This document shows, piece after piece, positions 53,136-61,334 of a DNA stretch of 64,000 nucleotides (positions are counted from its first letter, which is position 1; each line of letters starts with the position of its first letter). The translations under genes were made by a program, and so were the position numbers. The DNA is from Paenibacillus marchantiophytorum (GTDB taxonomy: Bacteria; Bacillota; Bacilli; Paenibacillales; NBRC-103111). Below the pieces are notes generated by a model. It was given only the letters and a program-made list of their open reading frames with translations, did not search any database and was not told the origin of the DNA. The stretch is taken from NCBI RefSeq assembly GCF_014640555.1, contig NZ_BMHE01000003.1, positions 222,147 through 286,146 of the forward strand, read 5' to 3'.

Positions 53136-54240
53136 TTACAGCGGAATCTCTCCGCCAGGATATAAGGTCGAGCTGGATAGTCTTTTTGGCTGAGTTAATG
53201 GAACGCCGGACGGTTTTTCCTTGATGTCATAAGGACGGCTCGCATAGATGACTGCTTTTTCATCGTTATAAATGATGACTTGTTCGGTTGCCCCACCCAA
53301 TAAAGCACCGTGTACCGCGTAGCCTATAAACGGAAATTCCGTGACGACCTTCATTTCACCATCATATAAATTTGGAAATACGCCGCCACCGCGACGATAG
53401 GCCAAAATATAGTCTGCTGAACCTTCCTGCCAGCTCCGCAGCGGTTCAATAATCGTCAACCAACCATCCGTTGTCCGGTCTTCCTTCCACAGTTCTTGCC
53501 CGTTGCTGTCCAGTAGAAATAAAGCATCCTTCCCCTTCAATCCTTTACCGTCATCTTCTCGGACAAGTCGATCCAGACCCGCAATTTGCAGACCAGATAA
53601 ATCGCTACGGAAACGACCAAGTGCGATATGCTGCGATTCTATCGAACCCTCATAACGCCACAGTTCCTTCCCATGGCGATCATACATGACCTTCACGCTG
53701 CCGCCGATAACGAGTTCCGGCTCCCCATCCCCGTTTACATCACCAACCCAAATGACGGTCAAGCGCCCACAAATGATGATAACGGTCTTTCACAATAATA
53801 TCTCCGGCGAAGTCACCACCTGTTAGATTAGCTACAATGTTACAATCATGCGCTTCTGGACTTGGCAAATCGTGAACAGTCTTCACTGTTCCATTTTGTC
53901 CGTTCAGGATCATAAACCTTCCATCCATGACGCACAAAACCTCCAGATGGCCATCGCCGTCAATATCAGCAATTTGTGCTTGATAATTTGAGCCGCGACT
54001 CCCTGCTCCTGAATCTGGTTTGCCTGTCTGCCACAATAAATGTCCTTCAAGATCGAACGCAGTGAGGCACTGTAGCTGATGAGGGATGTACCGTACATCC
54101 TGTCGATTGTCAGGCTGCACCAACAATATTTCCATGCGCCCGTCTCCGTTCAGGTCACCAAGCAGCATTTTGCAGCGCTGACCTGCCGCCCTGGTGTCGA
54201 TGCTCCCTAGTAGAAATGGTTCCTTGTTTACTTGACTCAT
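53136..54240 (-). pseudogene. FG-GAP/VCBS-repeat protein, frameshifted (rhamnogalacturonan-lyase-like propeller)
   Basis: From the ATG at 54240 (AGGAGG 7 nt upstream) a frame reads repeats with Ca-binding loops (GDLNGDGRMEIL, ADIDGDGHLEVL) and ends at LWALDRHLGW and stop (53740). A second frame begins within it at TVIWVGDVNGDGEPELVIGG and runs to 53136. Together they form one beta-propeller of the type seen in rhamnogalacturonan lyases and sugar-binding proteins. The join at about 53750 has lost some residues and changed frame. There is no signal peptide. Confidence 0.78.
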
Positions 54241-54400
54241 GCGCAATCCTCCTAGCACGCTAATTTCCAGATAGAGCGATGATTTACGTCCAGAAACATC
54301 GTAAACAACTATTAGTTTACGCACAATTGGACATTTTTGCTCGGCTGATCAAATGTCTTGGATTTTTTGCAAATTTATGACTTTCTTGTCAAGCTCAGAA

Positions 54401-55375
54401 AAACCGAGCCTGCGGCTAAGTCACAAAGTCAATGAACCTTGAGGAAAACCAAGCCCCTTAACGAACTGAATACCCTTTATTCGGCCAAAATCACTCATTC
54501 TGAAAATCTAATGAATTTCAGATGCTCTATTTCAAGCAAATGACCATCATTCTGCCAATTAAGTACCGGATAGCGCCAACTCCGTTCATTAAATTTCTAA
54601 AGTAGCCATTTTCTCGTCTATAAGCATCATACAGTTCATTAGCTGCCCTTGAGATCGAAAACCTCCAAAGCAAAGAAGACCGGAAACCTCCAAAGCAAAG
54701 AGCCTGTGGTGAACACCAATATGAAAAACCGAGCCTGCGGCTAAGTCACAAAGTCAATGAACCTTGAGGAAAACCAAGCCCCTTAACGAACTGAATACCC
54801 TTTATTCGGCCAAAATCGCTCATTCTGAAAATTTAATGAATTTCAGATGCTCTATTTCAAGCAAATGACCATCATTCTGCCAATAAAGTGCCGGATAGCG
54901 CCAACTCCGTTCATTAAATTTCTAAAGTAGCCATTTTCTCGTCTATAAGCATCATACAGTTCATTAGCTGCCCTTTAGATCGAAAACCTTCAAAGCAAAG
55001 AAGATTGAAAACCTCCAAAACAAAGAGCCTGTGGTGAACACCAATATGAAAAACCGAGCCTGCGGCTAAGTCACAAAGTCAATGAACCTTGAGGAAAACC
55101 AAGCCCCTTAACGAACTGAATACCCTTTATTCGGCCAAAATCACTCATACTGAAAATCTAATGAATTTCAGATGCTCTATTTCAAGCAAATGACCATCAT
55201 TCTGCCAATTAAGTACCGGATAGCGCCAACTCCGTTCATTAAATTTCTAAAGTAGCCATTTTCTCGTCTATAAGCATCATACAGTTCATTAGCTGCCCTT
55301 GAGATCGAAAACCTTCAAAGCAAAGAAGATCGAAAACCTCCAAAACAAAGAGCCTGTGGTAAAGCCAATAAATAA
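54401..55375. repeat. Three tandem 325-bp copies of repeat type C (locus R8)
   Basis: The same landmark (AAACCGAGCCTGCGGCTAAG) occurs at 54401, 54726 and 55051, an exact 325-bp period. Each unit contains a small GAGCC/GGCT hairpin, two inverted and two forward type C motifs at about 50-60 bp spacing, and an AAGCAAAGA-rich tail. Copies differ at only a few positions, so the amplification is recent. No protein-coding frame is consistent across units. Confidence 0.93.
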
Positions 55376-55479
55376 AAGGTAAGCTTCGCTCATCCCAAAA
55401 ACATATAAATTCTGGCGTGTTAAGAAAAACAGCTTTGCCGGCTAGAAAGATTTGCCTGAAATTAGCGACCAAACCTTAT

Positions 55480-55610
55480 AAGAGAACCCTAGGACGCTAT
55501 TGTGGCAATTAGCAGGAATGCGAGGGTCATAGCGGAACTACAGTATCTTATTTCTGCAAAATTCCCAATTCCCACAGAACAATCAAAATAGTACTGTAGT
55601 TCCCCTACCG
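55480..55610. repeat. Dispersed intergenic repeat, degenerate type B (locus R9)
   Basis: Inverted motifs near 55481-55502 and 55531-55553 and a forward motif near 55586-55605; the spacers match the reverse of 18010-18230. Confidence 0.75.
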
Positions 55611-55696
55611 CAACTCGAGGAAGCTGAAGTAACTCCGCATTTCCTCAAAAAAAAGAGGCAATGACGCGTTACAAACTCGTCATCCTCGTATTGGTC

Positions 55697-55842
55697 TCAA
55701 AACTTCCGTTGTTCCCCACTTTTCACTTCCACTGGCTGACCGTCAACACTTAACCAGAAATATCTACCAACCTTCTATCCGCATTTCTACCATCATCATA
55801 GCTCATAGTCAGAGCCTTGTGCCGTCCCCCAGGATAACACAT
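55697..55842 (-). pseudogene. Relic of a polysaccharide deacetylase: both ends joined, centre deleted
   Basis: On the minus strand, from ATG at 55842, the sequence reads CYPGGRHKALTMSYDDGRNA then DRRLVDI, the NodB-type N-terminal motif (KALTMSYDDG). It passes with a frame change straight into WLSVDGQPVEVKSGEQRKF and stop, which looks like the C-terminus of the same family. About 200 residues between them are missing. Confidence 0.75.
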
Positions 55843-55955
55843 CAGTACTTTGGTCAAATGGATCTTCCCCTTCAGATAAAGTTGTCATGATGTATTCCCC
55901 TTCAACCATCAGAAATCCTGCTTAGGCTCCTCTTCCATTGTCTTAGATGTGCAGC

Positions 55956-56007
55956 TTGACTTGCGTGGATTACACATGTAATATAGTGAATGTATTACAG
56001 CTGTAAT
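55956..56007 (+). promoter_or_regulatory. blaI promoter with two BlaI/MecI-type operators
   Basis: A -35 (TTGACT, 55956-55961) and -10 (TAATAT, 55979-55984) are 17 bp apart. Two dyads, ATTACACATGTAAT (55969-55982) and ATTACAGCTGTAAT (55994-56007), match the TTACA-N2-TGTAA core of BlaI/MecI operators. The first covers the -10 region, so BlaI should repress its own operon. Confidence 0.88.
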
Positions 56008-56031
56008 CCAAATAAACAAGGAGGTAAACCT

Positions 56032-56406
56032 GTGACAAGTGTCCCCCATATTTCAGATGCCGAGTGGGAAGTTATGAAAGTGCTTTGGGCCAAGACACCA
56101 TGTACGGCTAATGAAGTCATTGAAGCATTAGCTGATCAAACGGATTGGAAACCGAAAACCATCAGAACGCTTTTAAACCGATTGGCCCTCAAGCAAGCCA
56201 TTTCTTATTCACAAGAGAACAAAGTATATGCCTATTTCCCCTTGGTGTCCGAAGACGAATGTGTGAAGTCCGAAACCACATCTTTCCTGAAACGCATATA
56301 TGGCGGTGCTTTTAAGCCTTTGCTTGTCAACTTTTTGAAAGAGGATCACCTCTCTCAGGAAGATATTCAAGAATTGAAAAATATTCTGGATGACAAAACA
56401 AAATGA
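56032..56406 (+). CDS. BlaI/MecI-family repressor
   Basis: A 124-residue winged-helix repressor, with ISDAEWEVMKVLW at the start of the helix-turn-helix and KPKTIRTLLNRLALKQAISY in the recognition region. The C-terminal part should dimerise and be the cleavage target of the adjacent M56 protease. The start is GTG at 56032, 7 nt after GGAGG. Two matching operators overlap its promoter. The next gene overlaps its stop by 4 bp. Confidence 0.93.
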   Translation: MTSVPHISDAEWEVMKVLWAKTPCTANEVIEALADQTDWKPKTIRTLLNRLALKQAISYSQENKVYAYFPLVSEDECVKSETTSFLKRIYGGAFKPLLVNFLKEDHLSQEDIQELKNILDDKTK

Positions 56407-57884
56407 AACAGTTAACTGAACAATTGATTCAGCTCTTTGATTGGGTTTGGTCTGTTTCGACGATGACAAGTGTTTTGGTTGTGCTGATTATTGGGATGCA
56501 GAAAGTGCTCAAGCATCGACTCAAACCAAGATGGCATTACCTTATGTGGCTTTTGGTGATTGTCCGATTAATTCTACCCTGGGGCTTAGAAAGTGAATTC
56601 AGCATCTACAATTGGGTTGGGTATACAGATTCAGTCCACTCTGCGATAGATGTTAATCAAGAAGTAATTAGCCAAATTACTAACACTCAACCAACTGCAG
56701 CCCCATCTATGTATCGAATTTTATTCGCAATTTGGCTGATTGGTGTATGTTCTTTAGGTACTTATACGATCTGGATCAATCGTAAATTTGCTCGCAAGAT
56801 ACAACGTGAAACGGTGATGATCACCGATGCGCGCATACGTAAACTTTTCAATCGATCCAAAGTCATGATGTCGTTTCAAAGACCTATAGTGCTTCTACAA
56901 TCTGATGAAGTAGCGACACCTACTCTTTTTGGCCTTATAAAGCCCAAACTCATTATGCCGAGATCTATTCTTAACAGTTTAAATGACGATCAATTGCAGC
57001 ATGTGTTCTTGCACGAACTTGCCCATAGCAAACGAAATGACATCGCCATCAACTGGCTCATGCATGTTCTGCTTATTATTCATTGGTTTAATCCAATTCT
57101 TTGGTATGCCAATCGTCGCATGCAGGAAGATCAGGAAATCGCTAGCGATGCTCTCGCCCTCAACTGCTTACCCCCTGAACAAAGTCAGGACTATGGCTAT
57201 ACGCTCATCAAGCTGTTGGAAAATTTCACTCAACCTAGGCGTGTAGCAGGGAACGTCCATCTTTCAGGAAATAAAGGTCAACTACAAAGGAGAATTACCA
57301 TGATCAAACAATTCAAATCCAATTCCTATCGATGGTCATTTCTTGGCCTAGCCACCATTCTTATTATTAGTGGATGTACCTTAACCAATCCTAAGGGCAC
57401 TGAGACAGCGGCTCCCCAAGCATCAAGTACCAAAGTGTCCGAAGAAAAATCAACGCCGACTGTGCCGCAAACAACGCCAACTGGTGTTACAACGCAACAA
57501 ACCGATTTGGCAGGCGGCATACAAACGCCAGCCGCAGATAGTAAGCCAAAATCTGAGACATCTGCAGCTCAGTCTGCTGTGACTGTGGAGAAAACACGCC
57601 CTGCAGCTTCAGATGGCACAGTGCGAGTTATACCGACTGAGAATACTCGTGCAACTGCTCCGGTTGTTGAGCAGCCTGCTGCGGTGAGTGATCAGCGACA
57701 ACAGCCGAGAGCTGTACCTTCTGTCAAGGAGCTGCCTTCTGACTCGGGAGTCAAGCCGAAAGCGGCTGCTTCTGTAAGAAGTCAACCCTCCGCCGCAAAG
57801 GAAGAGCCGCAACAATCGGGCCCTGTCAGAGCCCTCCCTCAGGTAGCCGAAGATAAGCCGACTGCTGCGCCTGCAGCTCCATAA
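56403..57884 (+). CDS. BlaR1-type M56 metallopeptidase without penicillin-binding sensor domain
   Basis: A 493-residue membrane protein. Helices near 18-32, 46-60 and 103-123 precede the gluzincin motif H204-E205-LA-H208 with a later EDQEIASDAL Glu, then a further helix (about 314-328). The rest, about 335-493, is outside the membrane and is low-complexity Pro/Ala/Thr/Gln sequence rather than the BlaR1 penicillin-binding domain. It should cleave BlaI after a signal, but what is sensed is unclear. Confidence 0.88.
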   Translation: MKQLTEQLIQLFDWVWSVSTMTSVLVVLIIGMQKVLKHRLKPRWHYLMWLLVIVRLILPWGLESEFSIYNWVGYTDSVHSAIDVNQEVISQITNTQPTAAPSMYRILFAIWLIGVCSLGTYTIWINRKFARKIQRETVMITDARIRKLFNRSKVMMSFQRPIVLLQSDEVATPTLFGLIKPKLIMPRSILNSLNDDQLQHVFLHELAHSKRNDIAINWLMHVLLIIHWFNPILWYANRRMQEDQEIASDALALNCLPPEQSQDYGYTLIKLLENFTQPRRVAGNVHLSGNKGQLQRRITMIKQFKSNSYRWSFLGLATILIISGCTLTNPKGTETAAPQASSTKVSEEKSTPTVPQTTPTGVTTQQTDLAGGIQTPAADSKPKSETSAAQSAVTVEKTRPAASDGTVRVIPTENTRATAPVVEQPAAVSDQRQQPRAVPSVKELPSDSGVKPKAAASVRSQPSAAKEEPQQSGPVRALPQVAEDKPTAAPAAP

Positions 57885-57924
57885 TTGCCATGCTGAGCGG
57901 ATTCGCCAACTCGTTTCATTTCCC

Positions 57925-57956
57925 AAAGCCCTGCATCGATTGCGATGCAAGGCTTT
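57925..57956. terminator. Hairpin after the M56 peptidase gene
   Basis: 14-bp stem (AAAGCCCTGCATCG with CGATGCAAGGCTTT, one wobble) with a 4-nt loop. There is no strong T-tract, though a CTTTTTC follows about 20 bp later. Confidence 0.6.
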
Positions 57957-57986
57957 GGCTACGTCATCACTGCTTTTTCAGCAGTA

Positions 57987-58166
57987 TTAATCGAATCCTT
58001 TTCTAATATCTTCTTGGAACATTTCGTTCATATTCCATTGTCCAACGTAGTTGCGCAGCAAACGCGGTGTGCTCTCTCCTTTCACGACAACCATTTGACA
58101 CTGGTTGTCGTAATAAAGGAACGTGTCCGGCCATGGCCCGGCAGCCACACTGCCATAATAAAGAAT
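57987..58166 (-). pseudogene. Unrecognised coding remnant
   Basis: A minus-strand frame that reads like protein from about 58166 (ILYYGSVAAGPWPDTFLYYD, then STPRLLRNYVGQWNMNEMF) to a TAA at 57987. There is no proper start, as upstream codons belong to another frame of the neighbouring regulator relic. I do not recognise the family; it may be the C-terminal end of a lost gene. Confidence 0.5.
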
Positions 58167-58167
58167 C

Positions 58168-58605
58168 TTATTGTTCGGATGCAGCCTCCTCCATGAGCTT
58201 AGGCAGCGTTGTAATTTCTGAAAGCAACACCGCACCAGTCCGACCAGCTTTCCTCCAGAATATTAACCGAGGCATATTTCAATAGTTTACGATCTGCCAA
58301 CGTTATGTCCTGATTGCTGAAACCGCCCTTGCTTAGATTCAAATGTACAGCCGCGATGCCGTACCAATAGCCTTCTTCTTTCAGTGGACCGCCAATTCCA
58401 CGCAGCAGATCGGCATAATCCTTTTCCTGGAGATCTTTCTCCGTAACCAACTCAATTAATGCTTGTCTTCCGATATCTTTCTTCTCTATCAACGCTTTTC
58501 CCACCACGCGAATCAGTTCATCCAGTTCAATAAATAATTCTTAATCCCCGAGCTAACCGGTGGTTCATCATCCACGACCAGAATCTTATACTGGCAATGA
58601 TTCAT
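58168..58605 (-). pseudogene. Relic of a YesN-type response regulator
   Basis: From ATG at 58605 the sequence reads YKILVVDDEPPVSSGIKNY, a receiver N-terminus, then stops at 58513. In another frame, immediately after, comes the kind of middle region found in YesN regulators (ELDELIRVVGKALIEKKD, GYWYGIAAVHLN, LADRKLLKYASVNILEE), then a shift to LPKLMEEAASEQ and stop at 58168. Most of the receiver and the whole AraC domain are lost. Confidence 0.72.
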
Positions 58606-58649
58606 TTTCAGAATAATGTCATTAATGCCAGGAAGTTTTTCTAAAATAA

Positions 58650-58671
58650 AAAAACCGCGCAATGCGCGGTA
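58650..58671 (-). terminator. Terminator of the yebC-like gene
   Basis: Perfect CCGCGC/GCGCGG stem with a 3-nt loop followed on the minus strand by seven T, just after the stop at 58678. Confidence 0.88.
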
Positions 58672-58677
58672 TGTGGC

Positions 58678-59388
58678 TTATTCAACGTTATGATACACCT
58701 GTTGTACATCTTCTAAATCTTCCAAAGCATCAATTAATTTATCGAATTGGACCTGTCCTTCATCTGGCAAAGTGACATTGTTTTGCGCTAACATCGTTAA
58801 TTCCGCAATCGAGAACTCTGTGATGCCAGCTTTCTTGAATGCTTCTTGCACAGCATGGAATTGCTCCGGATCCGCATAAACCATCACGATGCCTTCTTCT
58901 TCAACAATGTCACGAATGTCAACATCCGACTCCAGCAGAAATTCCATAATGTCATCGATGCTCTTGTCTTCAATACCGATAACTGCCGTGGCATCGAACA
59001 TGTAGGCAACAGATCCTGTTACACCCATATTGCCGCCGTTTTTGCTAAAAGCCGCTCGAACACTTGAAGCCGTGCGGTTGACGTTATTCGTCAACGTGTC
59101 CACAATGACCATAGAACCATTAGGTCCGAATCCCTCATAGCGAAGCTCGACGTAGATTTCATCGGAGCTGCCTTTGGCTTTATCGATGGCGCGATCAATA
59201 ATCGCTTTGGGTACATTGTAAGTTTTGGCCCGCTCCAGGACAACTTTCAACGCGCGATTCGATTCAGGGTCTGGTTCACCCTTGCGTGCTGCTACATAAA
59301 TTTCGAGTCCGAACTTGGCATAAATTCGACTTGTATTTGCATCTTTGGAAGCTTTCTTTTCTTTAATGTTATTCCACTTACGGCCCAC
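58678..59388 (-). CDS. YebC/PmpR-family protein (YeeI/YeeN branch)
   Basis: A 236-residue member of the YebC/TACO1 family: [19 protein letters not shown] at the N-terminus and [20 protein letters not shown] (quoted to its centre) are family hallmarks. Members bind DNA or the ribosome; recent work ties related proteins to translation of proline-rich stretches. Relatives begin with MGRKW, and here that Met is the GTG at 59388. The ATG ten codons upstream has no SD, so GTG is the better start. Own terminator downstream. Confidence 0.92.
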   Translation of the reverse strand: MGRKWNNIKEKKASKDANTSRIYAKFGLEIYVAARKGEPDPESNRALKVVLERAKTYNVPKAIIDRAIDKAKGSSDEIYVELRYEGFGPNGSMVIVDTLTNNVNRTASSVRAAFSKNGGNMGVTGSVAYMFDATAVIGIEDKSIDDIMEFLLESDVDIRDIVEEEGIVMVYADPEQFHAVQEAFKKAGITEFSIAELTMLAQNNVTLPDEGQVQFDKLIDALEDLEDVQQVYHNVE

Positions 59389-59495
59389 GAGTGATCCCAC
59401 TTTCTTTTTTAATTTCATTATATATAATACCTGATTTTTGTTCTAAATGTAAAAAAAAATGTTGACGCTGACTATTCACACCAAATTTAGTATTC

Positions 59496-60311
59496 TCAAG
59501 ATAATTGTTCTAATCGTTCTCTGATCAACATGAGCAATGCTTCTTTCTCCTTCTCAGGGATCCACTCCGATAACCTAGCTGCTGCTACAGGTAACATCCA
59601 TTGATTGATGTCGTCAATCTGAAGCTTGGAATTAACCAGATACTGGTTTAAATAGGTGTCTTTCATTTTGTTCCTTGTGAGATGTAAAGTTTCTATAATG
59701 TCGCTAGGGGCACCATCAGGGAGTGTTCCATAGGTAAGTAAGAGCAAAGTACGCGCAATATCCCCTGCAGCATTGCCAATCATTCCGGTCATCCAATCGA
59801 TAATCCATTCCTGTTCGCCAACCATGACATTATCTGGATGAAAATCTCCATGACACAGGCAATTTCCTTGTGGCAGTTTCTCCAGATAGAGAATGATCCG
59901 TCTCTTTTCTTCATGCGAGAGCTGAGTCGTATTATGTATATTTTCTGTTAATACAACTTTTTGATTACGAATCTGTTTAACTGCACGATCAGTTTGCAAC
60001 ACATGGTTATGCATCTGGAGGTGTAGATCAGCGAATATAGTAGAAAGTATAATTAATTCTTGTGGATTTTGCGTGATTTTTTGAAGAAACGAATGACCTT
60101 CTACGTATTGAAAAACAATCCCTACCCTACCATCATGCTCTATGAGTTCAAATGCTTTTGGAGAAGAAATACCAAGTGAAGAAATGAATAGATTCGTCTC
60201 AAATTCAAACACAATTGCTTCCTTAGGAAATCCGATTCGATATAGCTTTAATACCCTATCAGGAGCGTAGTCGTATATCTCTGCTGTCCTTCCCTCACCT
60301 AACCGTTTCAT
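59496..60311 (-). CDS. Aminoglycoside phosphotransferase-fold kinase
   Basis: A 271-residue APH/choline-kinase-fold protein. The catalytic loop is CHGDFHPDNVM and the metal-binding motif is IIDWMTG; the N-terminal lobe has KLYRIGFPKEA with a candidate ATP Lys. The substrate could be a sugar, an amino alcohol or an antibiotic. Its start overlaps the end of the AraC regulator gene by 17 bp, so the two are co-transcribed. The regulator is divergent from a glycosidase. Confidence 0.85.
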   Translation of the reverse strand: MKRLGEGRTAEIYDYAPDRVLKLYRIGFPKEAIVFEFETNLFISSLGISSPKAFELIEHDGRVGIVFQYVEGHSFLQKITQNPQELIILSTIFADLHLQMHNHVLQTDRAVKQIRNQKVVLTENIHNTTQLSHEEKRRIILYLEKLPQGNCLCHGDFHPDNVMVGEQEWIIDWMTGMIGNAAGDIARTLLLLTYGTLPDGAPSDIIETLHLTRNKMKDTYLNQYLVNSKLQIDDINQWMLPVAAARLSEWIPEKEKEALLMLIRERLEQLS

Positions 60312-61167
60312 TGAGAATCCCCCTATAACCCATACTGATCTTCCGAAATCTCCCCGGCGTCATGCCAACTTTCCTATGAAACAACCGAACAAAATAATTG
60401 CTATTAGGAAAACCAATCTGCTCTGCAATATGTTCTACAGGCAGCGCGGTCCCAGTTAATAAGAGCTTGGCATCTTCTATCCGCAAATAATGCAAATACT
60501 CGACAGGTGTCATGCCCGCATGCTTCTTCAAACAACGATTCAAATAATCTGGATTGAAATGGAGTTCGCGCTCCATCTCGCTAGCCTTATACGGTTCATG
60601 ACGTCTTGCCTGCAAATACTGCATCACGCGGTCGCAGATCGTTTGGGAGCGCGATGTATGCCGATTGCGAATTGATTTTTGTAATTTGCTAAATAAAAGC
60701 CCTAATAACGAATGAAGCTCAAGCGCATTTTCTACTTGGAATTGATTATGCAAGGCGTACATTTCTTCCAAAATGGGCATAATCGGCACCAAATCAAGCG
60801 ACGCATATTTAGGAATATACATCGTTTGTTTAGAGGGCATGATATCGGCATCCGTTCCTTTTTTTATCAAAGAGGTCCACTCTATTTCTTCATGAAACAA
60901 GGTTCTATTCGGCCGTTCATGAACAAAATGCACCCAATAAATATCCGAATTAACCTCGGTCGGCCGATACCCCCAATGCTCTTTGCCTGCCTCCAGAACT
61001 AACATGTGTCCTGCCAGAACTTCATATGATTGCTCGTCTTCTGACATATAGAAAGCACCACTCGTACAAAAAAGCATGTCATAAACATCAAATGTTCTCC
61101 GGAAATGCTGCATCCCCTGTTCCCACCTTGCTCGCCCGATGGTAACGAACTGCGGGAGCGGCGGCAT
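60295..61167 (-). CDS. AraC-family regulator with cupin-type sensor domain
   Basis: A 290-residue regulator with an N-terminal AraC-binding (cupin) domain (DMLFCTSGAFYMSEDEQSYE) and a C-terminal double helix-turn-helix (LHFNPDYLNRCLKKHAGMTP, VEHIAEQIGFPNSNYFVRLF). GGAG lies 6 nt before the ATG at 61167, seven codons inside the longest frame. It is divergent from the GH151-like gene and probably controls it in response to a sugar. Confidence 0.9.
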   Translation of the reverse strand: MPPLPQFVTIGRARWEQGMQHFRRTFDVYDMLFCTSGAFYMSEDEQSYEVLAGHMLVLEAGKEHWGYRPTEVNSDIYWVHFVHERPNRTLFHEEIEWTSLIKKGTDADIMPSKQTMYIPKYASLDLVPIMPILEEMYALHNQFQVENALELHSLLGLLFSKLQKSIRNRHTSRSQTICDRVMQYLQARRHEPYKASEMERELHFNPDYLNRCLKKHAGMTPVEYLHYLRIEDAKLLLTGTALPVEHIAEQIGFPNSNYFVRLFHRKVGMTPGRFRKISMGYRGILNETVR

Positions 61168-61334
61168 GGTCAACTCCAAACATAGCATTCGCTCTAATCA
61201 CCTCATGTCCCTATCGTATCATAAATACCTTAAAGTCGATATTAGGCTATTAATAGTCGTTTTTCTTGCTAGTGAAATAGAGTAATTCTGCGTACAGTTA
61301 GAGTAGTGAATTTAACTTAAAAGGAGAATAGAGA

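Noticed and set aside
55239..55472. Minus-strand ORF of 77 codons
   Set aside because: It lies in the third tandem repeat unit and its tail; other units do not keep the frame.
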